A stretch of DNA of 64,000 nt from Chrysopilus asiliformis (GCA_964034945.1 OZ035964.1:3739533-3803532); one strand, 5' to 3'; positions 45,278 to 57,845 are shown, numbered from the stretch's first letter. Numbers and translations: made by a program. Notes: generated by a model from the sequence alone, not told the origin.

Positions 45278-46004
45278 AGTAACACCAAAACTTGCCACCA
45301 AAACGTTTTAAACAAAATGTTATAAATTTAATGAAAAAAACAAATTATTGTTTTTGTTAAATTCATACGCGAAGATAACCTCAAATTGGCATAACTTCTT
45401 TTTAATTGATTTGCTTACTGGTGTAGGTGATTATTACTAACTTTTGGAAAAAAACAAATTTAATTGTGATGAACATAAACTTGATTTTAGAGGATATGTT
45501 GTATATAAATGTAAGTATAGATTTAAATGTAAATATTCATATTTAAATTATGCGATATGAAAACAATGAAAAAAATGACGTTTTCTTTGGAAAATTAACA
45601 AAAAAAAAATCAAAATTAGGAATGGTTTACACTGGAGTTTTCTTTTTCTTATTTTATGGATAGTAATAGAAAATGTTTAGTTTTGTTGTTAAACACAAAC
45701 CACAACAAACGTATTGTCAAAACAAAATGAAAAGAAAAACTTTGTGATTATTTGTAAAAAAAAAAACATGGAAAAACAAATTCGGTAACGATAGCAAAAA
45801 TAACAATTTATTCTTCTTTTCAAAAAATTATTAATTAATTTTAAAAAGTGAATTTCTATTTTCTGTTTAGAATACAATCTCCACTTTTGTAATTTGTTGA
45901 AAAACATTTTTCTAAAAAAAGATTCGATTATTGCGAAAACAATATTCGAACCTTTTTTTTTATTGCGTTTTGAAGATTTTTTTTTAACATTTTGTAATAA
46001 TAAT

Positions 46005-46264
46005 GCTGTCCATAAAATACGTACGGCTTACTTTGCTCAATTTTCCACCCCCTCACATTCGGTCAAACGCTAAGACCTGCCTTAACCGGTCAATATTTTT
46101 GCTTCAATTTTTTTTATATTGATCGTGTAAGGTTAATATTGAAGCGAATCATACGATTTGAAAGCCCTTTCAATATATTGAAGCAAAAATATTGACCCTG
46201 TAATTCAGGTCTAAGAGTGTTTTCCTTCGCCCGTGACGTATGCGTGACGTATTTTTTGGGAGAC
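46005..46264. mobile_element. inverted-repeat element, GCTGTCCATAAAATACGT ends
   Basis: Left end GCTGTCCATAAAATACGT, right end GTGACGTATTTTTTGGGAGA. Inside is a second inverted pair, GGTCAATATTTTTGCTTCAA and TTGAAGCAAAAATATTGACC. It lies 125 bp downstream (transcript sense) of the donor of the exon at 46390. Confidence 0.7.
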
Positions 46265-46389
46265 ATTTATCCTATCTACTCAGACGTTTTTAATTTAAAT
46301 CGTTGAGCGATATTTTTTCTCAGATTTTAAACCATGTTTGTTTTTTTTTTGGAATTATGTGAGCTGGAAAAAAATGTATTTTCACTTAC

Positions 46390-46521
46390 AAGTTCCGAGA
46401 CCAACGGAATTGATTTGCGTCTCGGTCGGATATCCGGCATACTGTCGATGTTGCTGTAGAATGGATTGTCACCTGGATGGCCATTTCCGCGGCCACTTCC
46501 TTCCCCAGCACCGGTTCCATT
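46390..46521 (-). CDS. unc-13: unc-13 exon, NPF / PDIRPRRK segment
   Basis: This exon has 132 nt (44 codons), phase 0 at both ends, with a CGGCAG acceptor and a CTT|GTAAGT donor. It begins with a Gly-rich stretch and contains DNPFYSNIDSMPDIRPRRKS followed by IPLVSEL. That is the strongly conserved segment just before the C1 region in all Unc-13/Munc13 proteins. Its phase fits the giant exon directly (AAG end, AAT start). It carries a third NPF tripeptide, after the two in the giant exon. The intron towards 57846 is 11.3 kb and full of repeats, so unseen alternative first exons for shorter isoforms could lie there. Confidence 0.95.
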
Positions 46522-46619
46522 CTGCCGAATAAATAAAATAACAATTAGTAATAGGTTTTTTAAAATAAATGACCAGCCAAAGAAATAGGGAGTAAGGATC
46601 AGGCTTATAGACTTTTTAT

Positions 46620-46910
46620 TGCCAGAATTGAATTCAGCGATCTTAAGATGAGATTTTTTCCAGGGAAATTTGGGATCACGTTATCCTCTCATGATTTTCC
46701 GCTATCCTTAAAGACCCCAAAACCCCCAGATGAAGTTTTTTTCCGGGAAATTTTTAGGAAAAGAGTATTCACGTTATCCTTTCAGGAACTTCCGTTATCC
46801 TTACAAACTTCTTATTGACAGAATCGGATTTAGCGACCCCAAAAACCACCATCAGAGATTTTTTTCTGGAAAATTTGGACATATCGATAAAATTATTGCT
46901 AAATTGACCA
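46620..46910 (+). repeat. dispersed repeat, GTTATCCTTTCAG family
   Basis: TCACGTTATCCTCTCATGAT and TCACGTTATCCTTTCAGGAA in two partial units, each followed by a CAGATGAAG/ATCAGAGATTTTTTT block. Related to 55080-55440 and, inverted, 23870-24035. Confidence 0.6.
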
Positions 46911-47039
46911 AATTTTTATTAAAATAAAAAAAAACTTGTCGATCGGAACAAATATTTTCGGAGGGAATTGTTGTTTTAACAAAAATAAACTTACAAATGA
47001 TGCTTTGTTAAATCAATAAAACTATTGTGAAATTAACAA

Positions 47040-47240
47040 TGCCTAAATTGTCAAAATGACAAAAAAAATGTTATGCTCACAATTTTTTGTTTTTCAAACA
47101 ATTCTTTTATCAATCTACATCTCTGCGCAATTTATACTATCACCGGCTGAACAAAAAAATATTGGTTTACAAAAAACGTCGATTCTTTTACAAAATCTAA
47201 TATATATCGATTTACGATTAAAATCAAATTCAAGTATTGC
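47040..47240 (+). repeat. dispersed repeat, CTCGATAACGGT family (partial)
   Basis: Has the CATCTCTGCGCAATTTATAC and TATCACCGGCTGAACAAAAA block and a decayed ATATATATCGATTTACG. Matches the 21275-21420 arrangement. Confidence 0.5.
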
Positions 47241-48479
47241 ATAGACTAAGTTATAACTTTATCTCACAAATAACAAAATCCATCTCGCATTCCCTAAAAT
47301 ATGGCATTCTAAGTTTGGGAACCTCCGCTCTAGAGATTTTGTTGTCTAAAATTTTCACTTGCGGCGTAGTTTTTTTTTTGTATTTTGAAAACATAAAATA
47401 ATCGATCCCGGATTCATAACAAACAAGATGGCGACCGTATCCAAACAACACAAGCGGTCACTGTCAGTGATATCTGGGTGATTTCGGATAATTAAATAAA
47501 AAAAAAAACACCTTTTGCATAACAGAAATACGATTGGCGACACCGAAGGCACGTGATATATGGATTTGTTTTTGCTTCACTAAAATTGAAACAAAACTGG
47601 TGAAATCCCAGCGCCAATTGGATCTGGTAAGATGAAAAGTAAGAAAAACAATACTGCTTAAACTGCTGACAAACGAACAACAACTGGTTGAAAAATCAGT
47701 CCTAGTGTCCTTCCTTGCCAAATGGGTGAAATAAATTGCCAAATTTCTCTGTTCTATTTGTTAAACGCACTCCTTTTTGTGCGGATATTACACAAAGTCG
47801 TATAGTTGTGACTTCAAATACTTATCAACAAAAATTCCTGAATTATTAAGGATTAAATAAAGTCGAAATTCAAAAGACTAGAGTTTCCCCCTTACCCCAT
47901 TTTTTTGCAATTCTCGTAGCCACATATGTCAGTACAATTTTTTCGTCACTTCGGAATAACAAAAAAGCTTCCCAAAACATGAGTGAGGGGATGCTAGGCA
48001 GATGTTTAACGCGATCCTAAAACTTGATGGATAACGGCTCAACATTCTGGGCGGACCACGTCAAAGTTGGAACGAGAAAATTATGAAATTCCACAACATC
48101 TTTCCGTTGAATTAAATAAAATTTTATGTTTTTTAATTTGCATAGAAATTCATGCCCTCGAGGGATGAAATCTCCGAAACTAAATGTGCCCAGAAAAACT
48201 TTATGGCGAAGACAGGAGCTCAAAGAATTCTTTTATTGTAAGAAATTCGTTTTTTCGATATTTTCTTATGGGGGCTGCCCGTAAAATACGTAACACTGTA
48301 GTTTCCGGGACGTCGGTACCACATACTCGAATTCGGGGCTGTCCCGGCTATTCTGGCATCTATGGTCACCCTACTTATTGAGAATTCGCACTCTATAGCA
48401 ATTGAAGAGACGCTGGTGGAGTTTACAAAACGATTTTTTACAAAAAAAATATCGAATTAGCCTCTCCTTTTTCTTTTTA

Positions 48480-50560
48480 TAAAGAATTCTTATACGTATA
48501 GGCAGGACATCAGGGGAGGGGGAAGGAATTTTTTTGATTCCGGTGCATTTTTTTATCAATTCCATTTCACGATCAATGGAAAAACAAGAACTGAATAAAT
48601 ATTTTTATGTATTTATGATAGTAGAAATGGTAAAATTAATTCGAATTTAGCATTTTGCGACAATTTCCCAAGATTTTGTAGTAATTTTTTTCTAAAAATT
48701 TCATTTTGTGAATTTCTGAAATGAAAAAAAATCCCTTTTTAAATTTTTCAATAAATGCGGAAAATAATTAATTTTTTTTATTATATTCAGGTTTTGGAAC
48801 GCAACCCTAAATTTCGATAACACAGGACGATCACAAGACATCAACGAAATTGATTCGTATCTCTGTGCGCATACGGCTGAATTCGGTATATCCCACAGCA
48901 GCTGCAATTTCTATAGATGGGGAAATTGCAAAATCGAGGAAGGACCGGCCATTTTGACAACTCTCGTAGATCGAAGAGAACTTTCAAAGAAAATCTAATT
49001 TTTCGGTGCTAAAAATCGGGAATCGGGTCGTAATTAAAGTAAAAAAATAAATTATATGAACTTTTCAATTTAATTTACAAAAAATAAAGTCGAAAATTAG
49101 ACTTTTTTGATATAAAAATTGGAATAACAGAAACGTAACCAAATTCTCACAAAAAGGAGATCGAAATTTCAAGTGCAGTGATAAAAAATCGTTTTACTGG
49201 TAAAAAAAAATCGCGATCGCTACGTAAATAAAGTGTGAGCCGCTAAAGAAATCGGTAATGGAGTCGCCGCCCGACTCAACACGGCTATGAATTGCGGAGC
49301 TCTCTTCAATCTTCTTGAATTTTCTTCAAATTCTTTAGCGGCTAAAAGACATTTTTCTACTGGGATTTCCAATAAATCATCGGGATCATCGTCTTCTTGA
49401 ACTTCTGATATCGTCAGTAAGTCCAAACACTAAAATTTATCAATATTTTAATATTTTTGCATGAAAAACATTTTTTTTTTTTGATTTTTGTGACTTAAAA
49501 TGTTTTCCTTCGTCTTAAAATTATTCCCTTTTGTGAAGTGAATTCTGTACTTCAAGTGAATTCTGCAGAAAAAGCATGAGACGAGCCATAGAAAGGGAGG
49601 CCAGGGGGAGGGGTTGAAGAAATGATTTACTTCCGGTGAATTTGTTTGCCGATTCTATTTCACAATTAATGGGAAAAGCCCGAATTCAATAAATAATTTT
49701 ATGGATTTCTGCTGGTAAAAATGGCAAAATTAATTGCGATTTTGTATTTTGTGATCATTTCCCAACAGAAAAATATTTTGTGGCAAATATTTTTTTGTTC
49801 AATTTCATTTTGTAAATTTCTGAAATTTTCAAAAAAAAAATTCAAGAAAATTTCAAGTCTCAAGAAAAAAAAAATTTGAAAAAAAAGTTCCACAGTGTCA
49901 GGAAAACCAAAAAACACACGTCGTTAAGGATCCTTTAATCTATCAAAAACCGTTTTCTGAGAGCCGATAGGGCAAAAATTACGGGAGAAGCTAACGGTTT
50001 TCCTCAAGATAAATCCTTAAAAATTGTATCCTTTTATCTCAGGAACGGCTGAAAGGACTTTCATGAAATTTGGAATCTAATAGTTTTTGGGGACGAGGAA
50101 TCGATATCCGGTGTCCTTTTTGGGGAGAAAAGGGTTTTTCAAGGACCTCATCCTTGTATCGCCCAAACTGCCCCGCCCCCCTCAAAAAGGACACCGGATA
50201 TCGATTCTCCGTCCCCGATAACCTCTAAATTCTGAATTTCAGCCCGATCGGAGGACTTCGATTTTTCGTCCTTAAAAAAAGTGAAGGGGTCCCCCTTGCG
50301 ATTTTTTCAATTTTTTGAAACGTCTCCGATTTTGCTGAAAATTTGCATTGGGGGGTTTTTCGGGCCCCTGATTAAGAATCCGTTGTCTGTTTTCGGATAT
50401 TACTAATGCTTTGGGCGGTGCAGGAGGCGGGAGTGTCTCACAAGAAATTTGATTTTCATCAAAACGACACCGAATTAGGTTCCCCTCTTTCTCTTTGGAA
50501 CGAATCCTTCCAGGATTAGGCGGGATATCAGCAGAAGGAGCAGTAGATGGGCCGCGGGGA
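48480..50560 (+). repeat. AB dispersed repeat, diverged near-complete copy
   Basis: Module A is 48540-49560, with AGCCGCTAAA (49238) / TTTAGCGGCT (49334). Module B is 49560-50560, with hairpin 50090-50218 (GACGAGGAATCGATATCCGG / CCGGATATCGATTCTCCGTC). The minus strand over 49220-49426 keeps a 68-codon frame reading SEVQEDDDPDDLLEIPVEKC that is broken in the other copies. This copy may be closest to a former coding version. An ACAG-rich tail follows at 50690-50745. Confidence 0.75.
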
Positions 50561-51599
50561 GTGGAGACGTTGGAGATGTCTCGCTAAAAATGGAATTTTC
50601 ATTGGCTATTTAATGGAAACGCTAATATACAAAAATTCAAATCTCTAGCTCGATCCATTCGAAAGGGATGGTGTTCACGGACAGACAGACTAGCAGACAG
50701 ACAGACGAACGGACGGACAGACAGACGGACGGCCGGACAGACAAACATGCGGAAATCAAAATCTTTTGCCATGCCTAACACCCAGGCATTGTTGATTTTC
50801 TTGTCTGACAATTGGTTCGATGCGTTGCAAAAGATATACTAAATCTAATATACTACTATATGATATATCATATAGAGTATAAAAAGACTATTTCTTAATG
50901 GAAATCAATGTGACGGCCTTTGCTTCTGTTTGAGTATTTTTGTAATTAAAAAAAAACGCCTGGAAGTATGCAATTTTTTCCCTAAAATGCCTTTAATGCT
51001 TTCGATCCGGAACGGGACACACATGTCCGGATCTATGTTTAATAAAACTTTTAAGAACTTTTAAATAATGCGACGAATGAGTCTCAAAACGTAATTTATA
51101 CAGTTTGTGTGCATGTGACGATATTCATGGAAGGTACACATTTTTATCGTTAATGCAGTTAAAAAATATCTGTATTTATTTCACCGGCTTTCCGGATCGA
51201 AAGGATTCAAATCTCTAAAAAAAATTCGAAACCCGAATCCTGGAAAAAAAATCCCTAAAGGATGCGGTTACATGGTATACAAAGCGAGCAAATACGGACT
51301 TCCTCCAATTTTATTATGTGAGGTATAAAAATTTAATTTTATGCACTAGCAACAGGACCTGAAGAATGCGATGCTTCACTTGTTGATTATTATTTTGTAA
51401 CATCCCCCCCCTTCCCATACCTATTTTTTTTCTTTTATTTTTGCAAAAAAGCCCAATACGAAATATCGGCAGCAAAAAAAAAGCGCCCTGGTAAATATTT
51501 AAGTGATATGAAGATAGATTTAATGTAATTTCAAGCACACCCGGATCCATCTTCCTGCACGACCCCCTATAAAATAAAAGCACTTCCGACTATTAAACC

Positions 51600-52200
51600 T
51601 ATGGAGTCTTGTTAATGAACAAGATGAATGGCGCGGGCGGAGAGGGGGGTTTTCTTGTTCTATAGAGAAGCTACTTATCAAGTAGGCATCAGTGGTTCTT
51701 GGGGTCTTTGTTCGAAACTAAAACTCAAGCCATCTGGATTGCAATCGAAAAGAATGGACAAGAAAATATACACCACTATTCCAGTGGACCTAACCCAGCC
51801 CAGCCATCTTTCCACCCGTCTTATTAAAACTACGATAAGACAACGCCAACATTATTGTTATTCGCTCCGACTGTGGTTGTCTTTTCTTTCACTGTCCGCC
51901 CCAATCACAAAACCCCCTTTCCCCTCCCTAATCAAGGATTTCACAATCGATACGTACTCGTAGCCTACCACCATCTCGGGTTTCAACTTTCACCTTTTCA
52001 CCTCTTGATGATTATTCACATGACTAGACACAACTGCAGGTTGCCGAGCCGATGAATGGCATGTCAGATAAGTGGGAAGATAGAGGCCGACCCAAGAAAA
52101 AAAAGCCCAAGGGCACGGAGTACATTTTGTCCTGTTATAAAACAACAACAATACCAATAGCAAAAACACACAAACACACACACAGAAATAATGTTTTAGA
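51600..52200. other. low-repeat, GC-richer block of unknown role
   Basis: Complex sequence with higher GC than the rest of the 11.3 kb intron, no match to the repeat families in this window and no convincing coding exon or splice pair on either strand. It could hold regulatory sequence, for example a promoter for a shorter unc-13 isoform, but no core promoter element is clear. Confidence 0.25.
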
Positions 52201-52739
52201 TAAAGGCAAAAAAAAAACAGTTTGTATCTGTTTTATGGAGGCTGAGTGGTAGAATAATGGGAAATTCTCATTTTATTCACTGCTTTTCCGTGTAACTCAT
52301 CTCAGTTGATGGCTGCTTCCTGTCCGTTTTGTCAAAAGTTCATTGACGTGGGGGCAAAGAAGTGTCGCTGCTTTATTAATAATTTTCTTTTTTACTTTCT
52401 TATGCAAAGTAATACGTTTAACGTAGTACAAAATATAAAACAGTATTGGAGACGATCCAATCAACTTTTGGTGAAAATCCGCTAACCGGAAGTGACCGAA
52501 ATGGCGCACTTAAAAAATTATGAGTTTACTTGAGGCAAGTCAATGTTTTTGACAAGTGAACTATTTACCCTCCTTAACCGAATTGATAGTTTGGCTACTG
52601 AAGCCATTTTTTTCTGTGAAGAAAACAACACCTAACGGTGAGATTATACCTTTCTTACATAATTAAACTTCACATGATTAATATAATTGGCTGCTTGTAG
52701 GACCAAAAAAAGGGATGGGTTTTGAGGAAAAAATAAGAA

Positions 52740-55080
52740 ACCATAGAAAAAGTTTTACACTAACAGGAAAAACAAAAATCACACATCCTTTAATCTATCA
52801 AAAACCGTTTTTCGTGAGTCGATAGGCCAAAAATTACAATAGAAACAAACGGTTTTCCTAATGTCAGATCCTTAAAAATTGTATCATTTTATCTTGGAAA
52901 CGGCTCAAAAGATTTTCATGAAAATCGGGATTTTATAGTTTTCGGGGACGAGGAATTGATATCCGGTGTCCTTTTTCGGGAAAAAAGGATTTTTCAAGGA
53001 CCTCGACATTGTACCACCCAAACTGTATCGCTTCTCTCGAAAAGGACACCTGATATCGATTCTCCGTTATGGCTCGTAATTAAGAATCCGTTGTCCGTTT
53101 TCCGATACCACTAATGGTTTAGGCAAAGCAGGGGGCGAAAGTGTCTCAGGAAAAATGAAATTTTCAAAAAAATCATGCCAAATTAGGCTCCCCTCTTTCC
53201 ATTTGAAACGAATCCTTGCAGGATTAGGTGGGACATGGGCAAAAGGAGCAGGAGAAGAGTCATGGAGAGGGGGCGGCAGGAGGGAAGGGTTAAAGAAATG
53301 ACTTACTTCCGGTACATTTTTTTCACCGAATCAATTTCACAATCAATAGAAAAACCACAAGATCGAATAAATGGTTTTATGTTTTTTTTTATGCCAGTAG
53401 AAATGGCAAAATTAATTGGAATTTTGTATTTTGTGACCATTTTCCAACATTTTGTAATAAATTTTATTCTAAAATTTCGATTTTGTAAATTTTTGGAATG
53501 AAAGAAATCGTATTTCAAATTTTTCTTCGTTAAATTTCAATAAATTCGGAAATAACGTCGGCAACCCTAAAATTCGATAAGACAAAGAAAGGACGATGAC
53601 AAGACATCAACGAAATTGATTCGTGTCGCTGTGCTCATACGGCGGAATTTGGTATATCCCACAGCAGTTGCGATCTCTATTGATGAGGAAATTGCAAAAT
53701 TGAGGAAGGGCCGGCCATTTTGATAGTTCTCATAGATCGGAAACCACGTGGAAATAAAATCTTAGTTTTTCGGTGTTAAAAATCGGGATTTGGGTCATAA
53801 ATAAAGTGGAAAAATAAATTATAGAAAATTTTCGATTTAATTTACAAAAAATAAAATCGAACGTTAACCTTTTTTTATGTAAAAATCGCGATAAAAGAAA
53901 CATAACCGAATTGTTACAAAAAGAAGAATTGTTACAAAAGAAGATATTTCAAGTGAAGTGATAAAAGATTTTTTTTGTGGTAAAAAAAGACATCGTTGCG
54001 TAAATAAAGTGTGAGCCGCTAAAGAAATCGGTAATGGAGTTACCGTCAGACTCCATACGGTTATGAATTGCGGACAATTTTCATTTTCTTCAAAGTATTT
54101 AGCGGCTAAAAGACATTTCTTTACTAGGATTGTCGTTTTCTTGAACTTCTGATATTTTCAGTGAGTACAAAAAATAAAACATTTTAAAATTTTTGCACAA
54201 AAAAACATAAATGCTTTTGATTTTCAAAATTCCCCTTTCCGTTTTAAAATGATCCCCTTTTATAAAGTGAATTCTTAACTTCTGCAGAAGGAGCATGAGA
54301 CGAGCCAAGGGTAGGGGGCGGGAGGGGGAAGGGTTAAAGAAATTATTTACTACTGGTGCCTTTTTTTACCGATTCCATTTCACAATCAATGGAAAATCCA
54401 CAGGATCGGGCAAATGATTTTACGTATTCATGCTGGTAGAAATGGCAAAATTAATTTGCAATTTTGTGACCATTTTCCAACATTTTGTAGCAATTTTTTA
54501 AAAAAAAATTTCATTTTGTAAATTTTTGAAATTTTTCGAAAAAAATCTCAAGAAAATTCCAAGTTTGGAGAAAATAATTTTTTTGAAAAAAAGTTCTACA
54601 TTTGCAGGAAAAACCAAAAGCACACATCCTTAAGGATCCTTTTATCTATCAAAAACCGTTTTCCGTGAGTCGACAGGCCTAAAATTACGGGAGAAACTAA
54701 CGGTTTTCCTAATGTTAAATCCCTAAAAATTGAATCCTTTTATCTAGGAAACGGCTCAAAGGATCTTCATGAAATTTGGAATCTCATGGTTTTCGGGGAC
54801 GAGGAATCGATATCCGGTGTCCTTTTTGGGAAAAAAGGATTTTCCAAGGACCTCGTCCTTGTACCGCCCAAACCGTATCGCTCCCCTCAAAAAGGATACT
54901 GGATATCAATTCTCCGTCCCCGATAACCTCTAAATTCTGAATTTCAGCCCGATCGGAGGACTTGAATTTTTCGTCCTTAAAAAAAGTGCAGGGGTCCCCC
55001 TTGCGATTTTTTCAATTTTTTGAAACGTCTCCGATTGCGCTGAAATTTGGCAAAAGAGTGGTTTTCGGTCCTCTGATTAA
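52740..55080 (+). repeat. AB dispersed repeat, B-A-B arrangement
   Basis: Partial B (52740-53290, hairpin 52943-53070), full A (53290-54290, AGCCGCTAAA at 54014 and TTTAGCGGCT at 54098), then B (54290-55080, hairpin 54795-54925). The B-A-B order suggests the native unit is tandem or circularly permuted. Confidence 0.8.
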
Positions 55081-55440
55081 GAATCTCCTTACAAGGACGA
55101 AATAGTGAAAACATTGTATTGTTATCGGAGTTACGTACTCGTATGTGTGCAAAATCCCCCAAATGAGATTTTTCTCTGCGAAATTTGAGGAAAGGATAGT
55201 CACGTTATCCTTTCAGGACATTCCATTATCCTTTCAGGACATTCTGTTATCCTTTCAGGACATTCTGTTATCCTTTCAGGACATTCTGTTATCCTTTCAG
55301 ACTTCTTAATGTCAGAATCGGATTTATCGCTCCCAAACACCCCAGATGAGATTTTTTTGCGGAAAAAAGGATTTTTGGTTATCCTTGGAACGACGAAGTA
55401 GCAAAAATATTGTATTGTCATCGGAGCTACGTAAGTCTAT
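55080..55440 (+). repeat. dispersed repeat with 21-bp tandem core
   Basis: At 55200-55305 about five units of GACATTCTGTTATCCTTTCAG. On both sides are copies of the CAAGGACGAAATAGTG / GGAACGACGAAGTAGC and AATATTGTATTGTCATCGGA blocks. Confidence 0.8.
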
Positions 55441-56569
55441 CAAATAAGCGGAAGTGGGTCAAAATTAGATTACAAGATTTGACCCAGTAAACAAACATAA
55501 AAACTAACAGACCGACAAACACAGAACAAAGCAAGCTAAATAAAAGCTTTTAAAAAATAGTTAAAGGAAGATTTCAATCTTTTAAAGTTATCTGCACTTT
55601 TGCCTTTTATATTGTTTATCGATATCCAAATCCTTGGATTACAAATCCTGAAATATAACAGAATAATCCGGCTTTACGCAAAATCCCGTTTTTAAATCAA
55701 AAGTATATAAGAAAGTAAAATTTTTTAAGTGACTGAATAAGTAATTGGGGCTAAAAGAAAGTTTTTGGGTTCAAGGTGCATTTAGGTTTGCAAAATTTGC
55801 ATATCAAAGCGAAACGCATCAGAAAAACCACAAACACTCCTCAAGGGGAAAAATCGAGACACAGTGCCAAGGTTCTGATGCAGAAGCAATCGCAATACCG
55901 CCTCACAATTGTGACAGAGTTGGGGGGTTTATATCACGTCTTACCTAGGATGAATGTCCTCAAAAGTGATTCGGGGGTCACACGACCACTTTGTATTGAG
56001 GATGCAAAAAAAGAGGGAGATAAGTCGTGGTAAGTCGTATTGGGAAACGAGAAAACATTCAAACGTTTGATGTTGATTGAAAATTGTGGCTGATTTTCGC
56101 TTTCGTTTTACCACTAAAGCAAAAGGAGATCATAATGACAGCCAGTGAGAATAGAGATTGAAATTGGCACAAGATTGAAACTGGCAAAGAAACTAATTTT
56201 CCTTAAAGGGAATTCAATATGATGATATTTTTTCTTACTTTCTAATACGAAGTATAAAGTTTTGTATTTACGAAAAATTTCGACCTCTTATGCAAAAAAA
56301 AAAATCCCGAGCATTTCCGAATCGATTGGAGTCATCTCACAAGAATGTCTTTCTGCCTGTCAGTCTGTCAGAGTGTCAACATGTCAGTCTGTCAGTCTGT
56401 GTATAAGATCTCTAAAAAAAATACTAGAATCAGAGCCATTCGCTAACTGAAAGTAACCAAAATGGCGGCTTTTTAAAAATTGCAATCTCGTTTTTTCCTA
56501 TGTATGTATTCCGAAACTACGCGTTTCTCAGTAGTTTTCTGTGTGATAAAAGTTGAAGATAGTAAAATT
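55441..56569. other. intronic stretch without recognised feature
   Basis: About 1.1 kb. It holds a short CTGTCAGTCTGTCAG run (56353-56400) and a non-repetitive stretch at 55740-56040 with a good minus-strand donor (CTAG|GTAAGA, about 55947) but no matching acceptor or compatible phase. No gene is supported. Confidence 0.4.
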
Positions 56570-56890
56570 CTTACACTTTTGTCTTTTACTAGAACTCGAT
56601 ATCTCAAACCGATATCGAGATATACCGTTATTTAAAAAAAAACTCAGTTTTGCGTGATTCTTTTGAAAACTAACGGTAAGAAATAGTTAAAAAAAATAAT
56701 TAAAGATAATAAAAATCTCTATATTTTCTGCCTTTTACCATAAATCGATATCTTTTACCGTTATCGAGATATTTTAGATTTTGTCAAATAAAAATTCATG
56801 TTTTTTATGTAAATTAATATTTTATTTATGCAGAAATGTAGATTTTGTATAAGAGAGTCATGTGCTGTTCACATCAGATATTTTATTTTA
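56570..56890 (-). repeat. dispersed repeat, CTCGATAACGGT family (inverted copy)
   Basis: CGATATCTTTTACCGTTATC, GAGATATACCGTTAT and AGAGAGTCATGTGCTGTTCA. Reverse complement of the order at 21275-21600. Confidence 0.6.
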
Positions 56891-57369
56891 ATCCTAAATC
56901 TCAACAGATTCATAGACTTTTCAATGAATTTCATTCCTCATCGCTGAGAGCTTTGATTATTTTTCAAATTTGACTTGTGTACTCCCACAAACAAAGTTTT
57001 CTGTTTGTTTGTTCGCTTTTTTTTCGTTTAGAGACATATGGATACGTAATGATGGCAAACAGAATGATATCACACAAAAGAGATACATTTTATTTGCAAT
57101 TTAGTTTCAGTAAAAAGGAAATTTAAATGCAATAAAATTACCAATTGCCATATACTGAAAAAATACGTTTATCGTAAATGTTTGCAAAATTTTCATGTGC
57201 TGTGAAACAACAAGCTTATTTCGATTATAATAAAAGAGTTTTTTTTTGCTATCCATTTAATGGGTCATATTACGTTTATACTGGCGCCTAAAAATATGGC
57301 CGCGTTACCAAAATCTGGCCGTACAAGGATTACGCTTTTATTGGCGCCAATACAATACTGCAATTACTT

Positions 57370-57520
57370 ACACCGTGTCTTCACTTGGCATTTTTCATCG
57401 CAGATATTGTTTATTGACCAATCAGAGCTCGAGTTGATGACGATATCGCCGTCAACTCGGGCTCTGATTGGTCAATCATAAAATCTCTGCGATGAAAAAT
57501 CCCAAGTGAAGACACGGTGT
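57370..57520. repeat. near-perfect fold-back of 151 bp
   Basis: ACACCGTGTCTTCACTTGG ... GACCAATCAGAGCTCGAGTT pairs with AACTCGGGCTCTGATTGGTC ... CAAGTGAAGACACGGTGT. The arms are about 70 nt and the centre is about GACGATATCGCCGTC. It lies 326 bp into the intron after the giant exon. Confidence 0.9.
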
Positions 57521-57544
57521 TAGACTAGATCACATAATGTCTGG

Positions 57545-57666
57545 ATCAGATATGGCTACTTGCGCTACGCTGCGCTGCACGAAGAAAAACTGTCAATTTT
57601 TGCAGCCGCTGCAGTTTTTCTAACAGTTTTTCTTCGTGTAGCGCAGCGAAAGTCGCCATATCTGAT
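57545..57666. repeat. fold-back of 122 bp next to the giant exon donor
   Basis: ATCAGATATGGCTACTTGCG ... CACGAAGAAAAACTGT pairs with ACAGTTTTTCTTCGTGTAGC ... GCCATATCTGAT. The centre is CAGCCGCTGCAG. It lies 179 bp from the donor at 57845 and 24 bp from the other fold-back. Confidence 0.9.
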
Positions 57667-57845
57667 TAACATAGAATTGCCAAAAGTTTTTCGAGAGAGA
57701 AGTTTTTTTTTGTAACGTTAATACATTTGATGCCGGTGACGGCAAGGTATAAAACAGGTCACAAAAAAACAGCGAAAAAGGTGTCTGTTGATGGACGTAT
57801 TGAGGGGTAAAGTATAATTCGACCATTTAGAAAAATTAATCTCAC

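Noticed and set aside
47464..47742. Two overlapping minus-strand frames with Cys-rich words (CLRCRQSYFC)
   Set aside because: Zinc-finger-like at first sight, but spacing fits no family and neither frame has splice sites or a clear start.
55774..56040. Plus-strand frames and a minus-strand donor CTAG|GTAAGA near 55947
   Set aside because: No acceptor in range and the end phase (1) does not fit the next coding exon (phase 0). At best a non-coding 5' exon.
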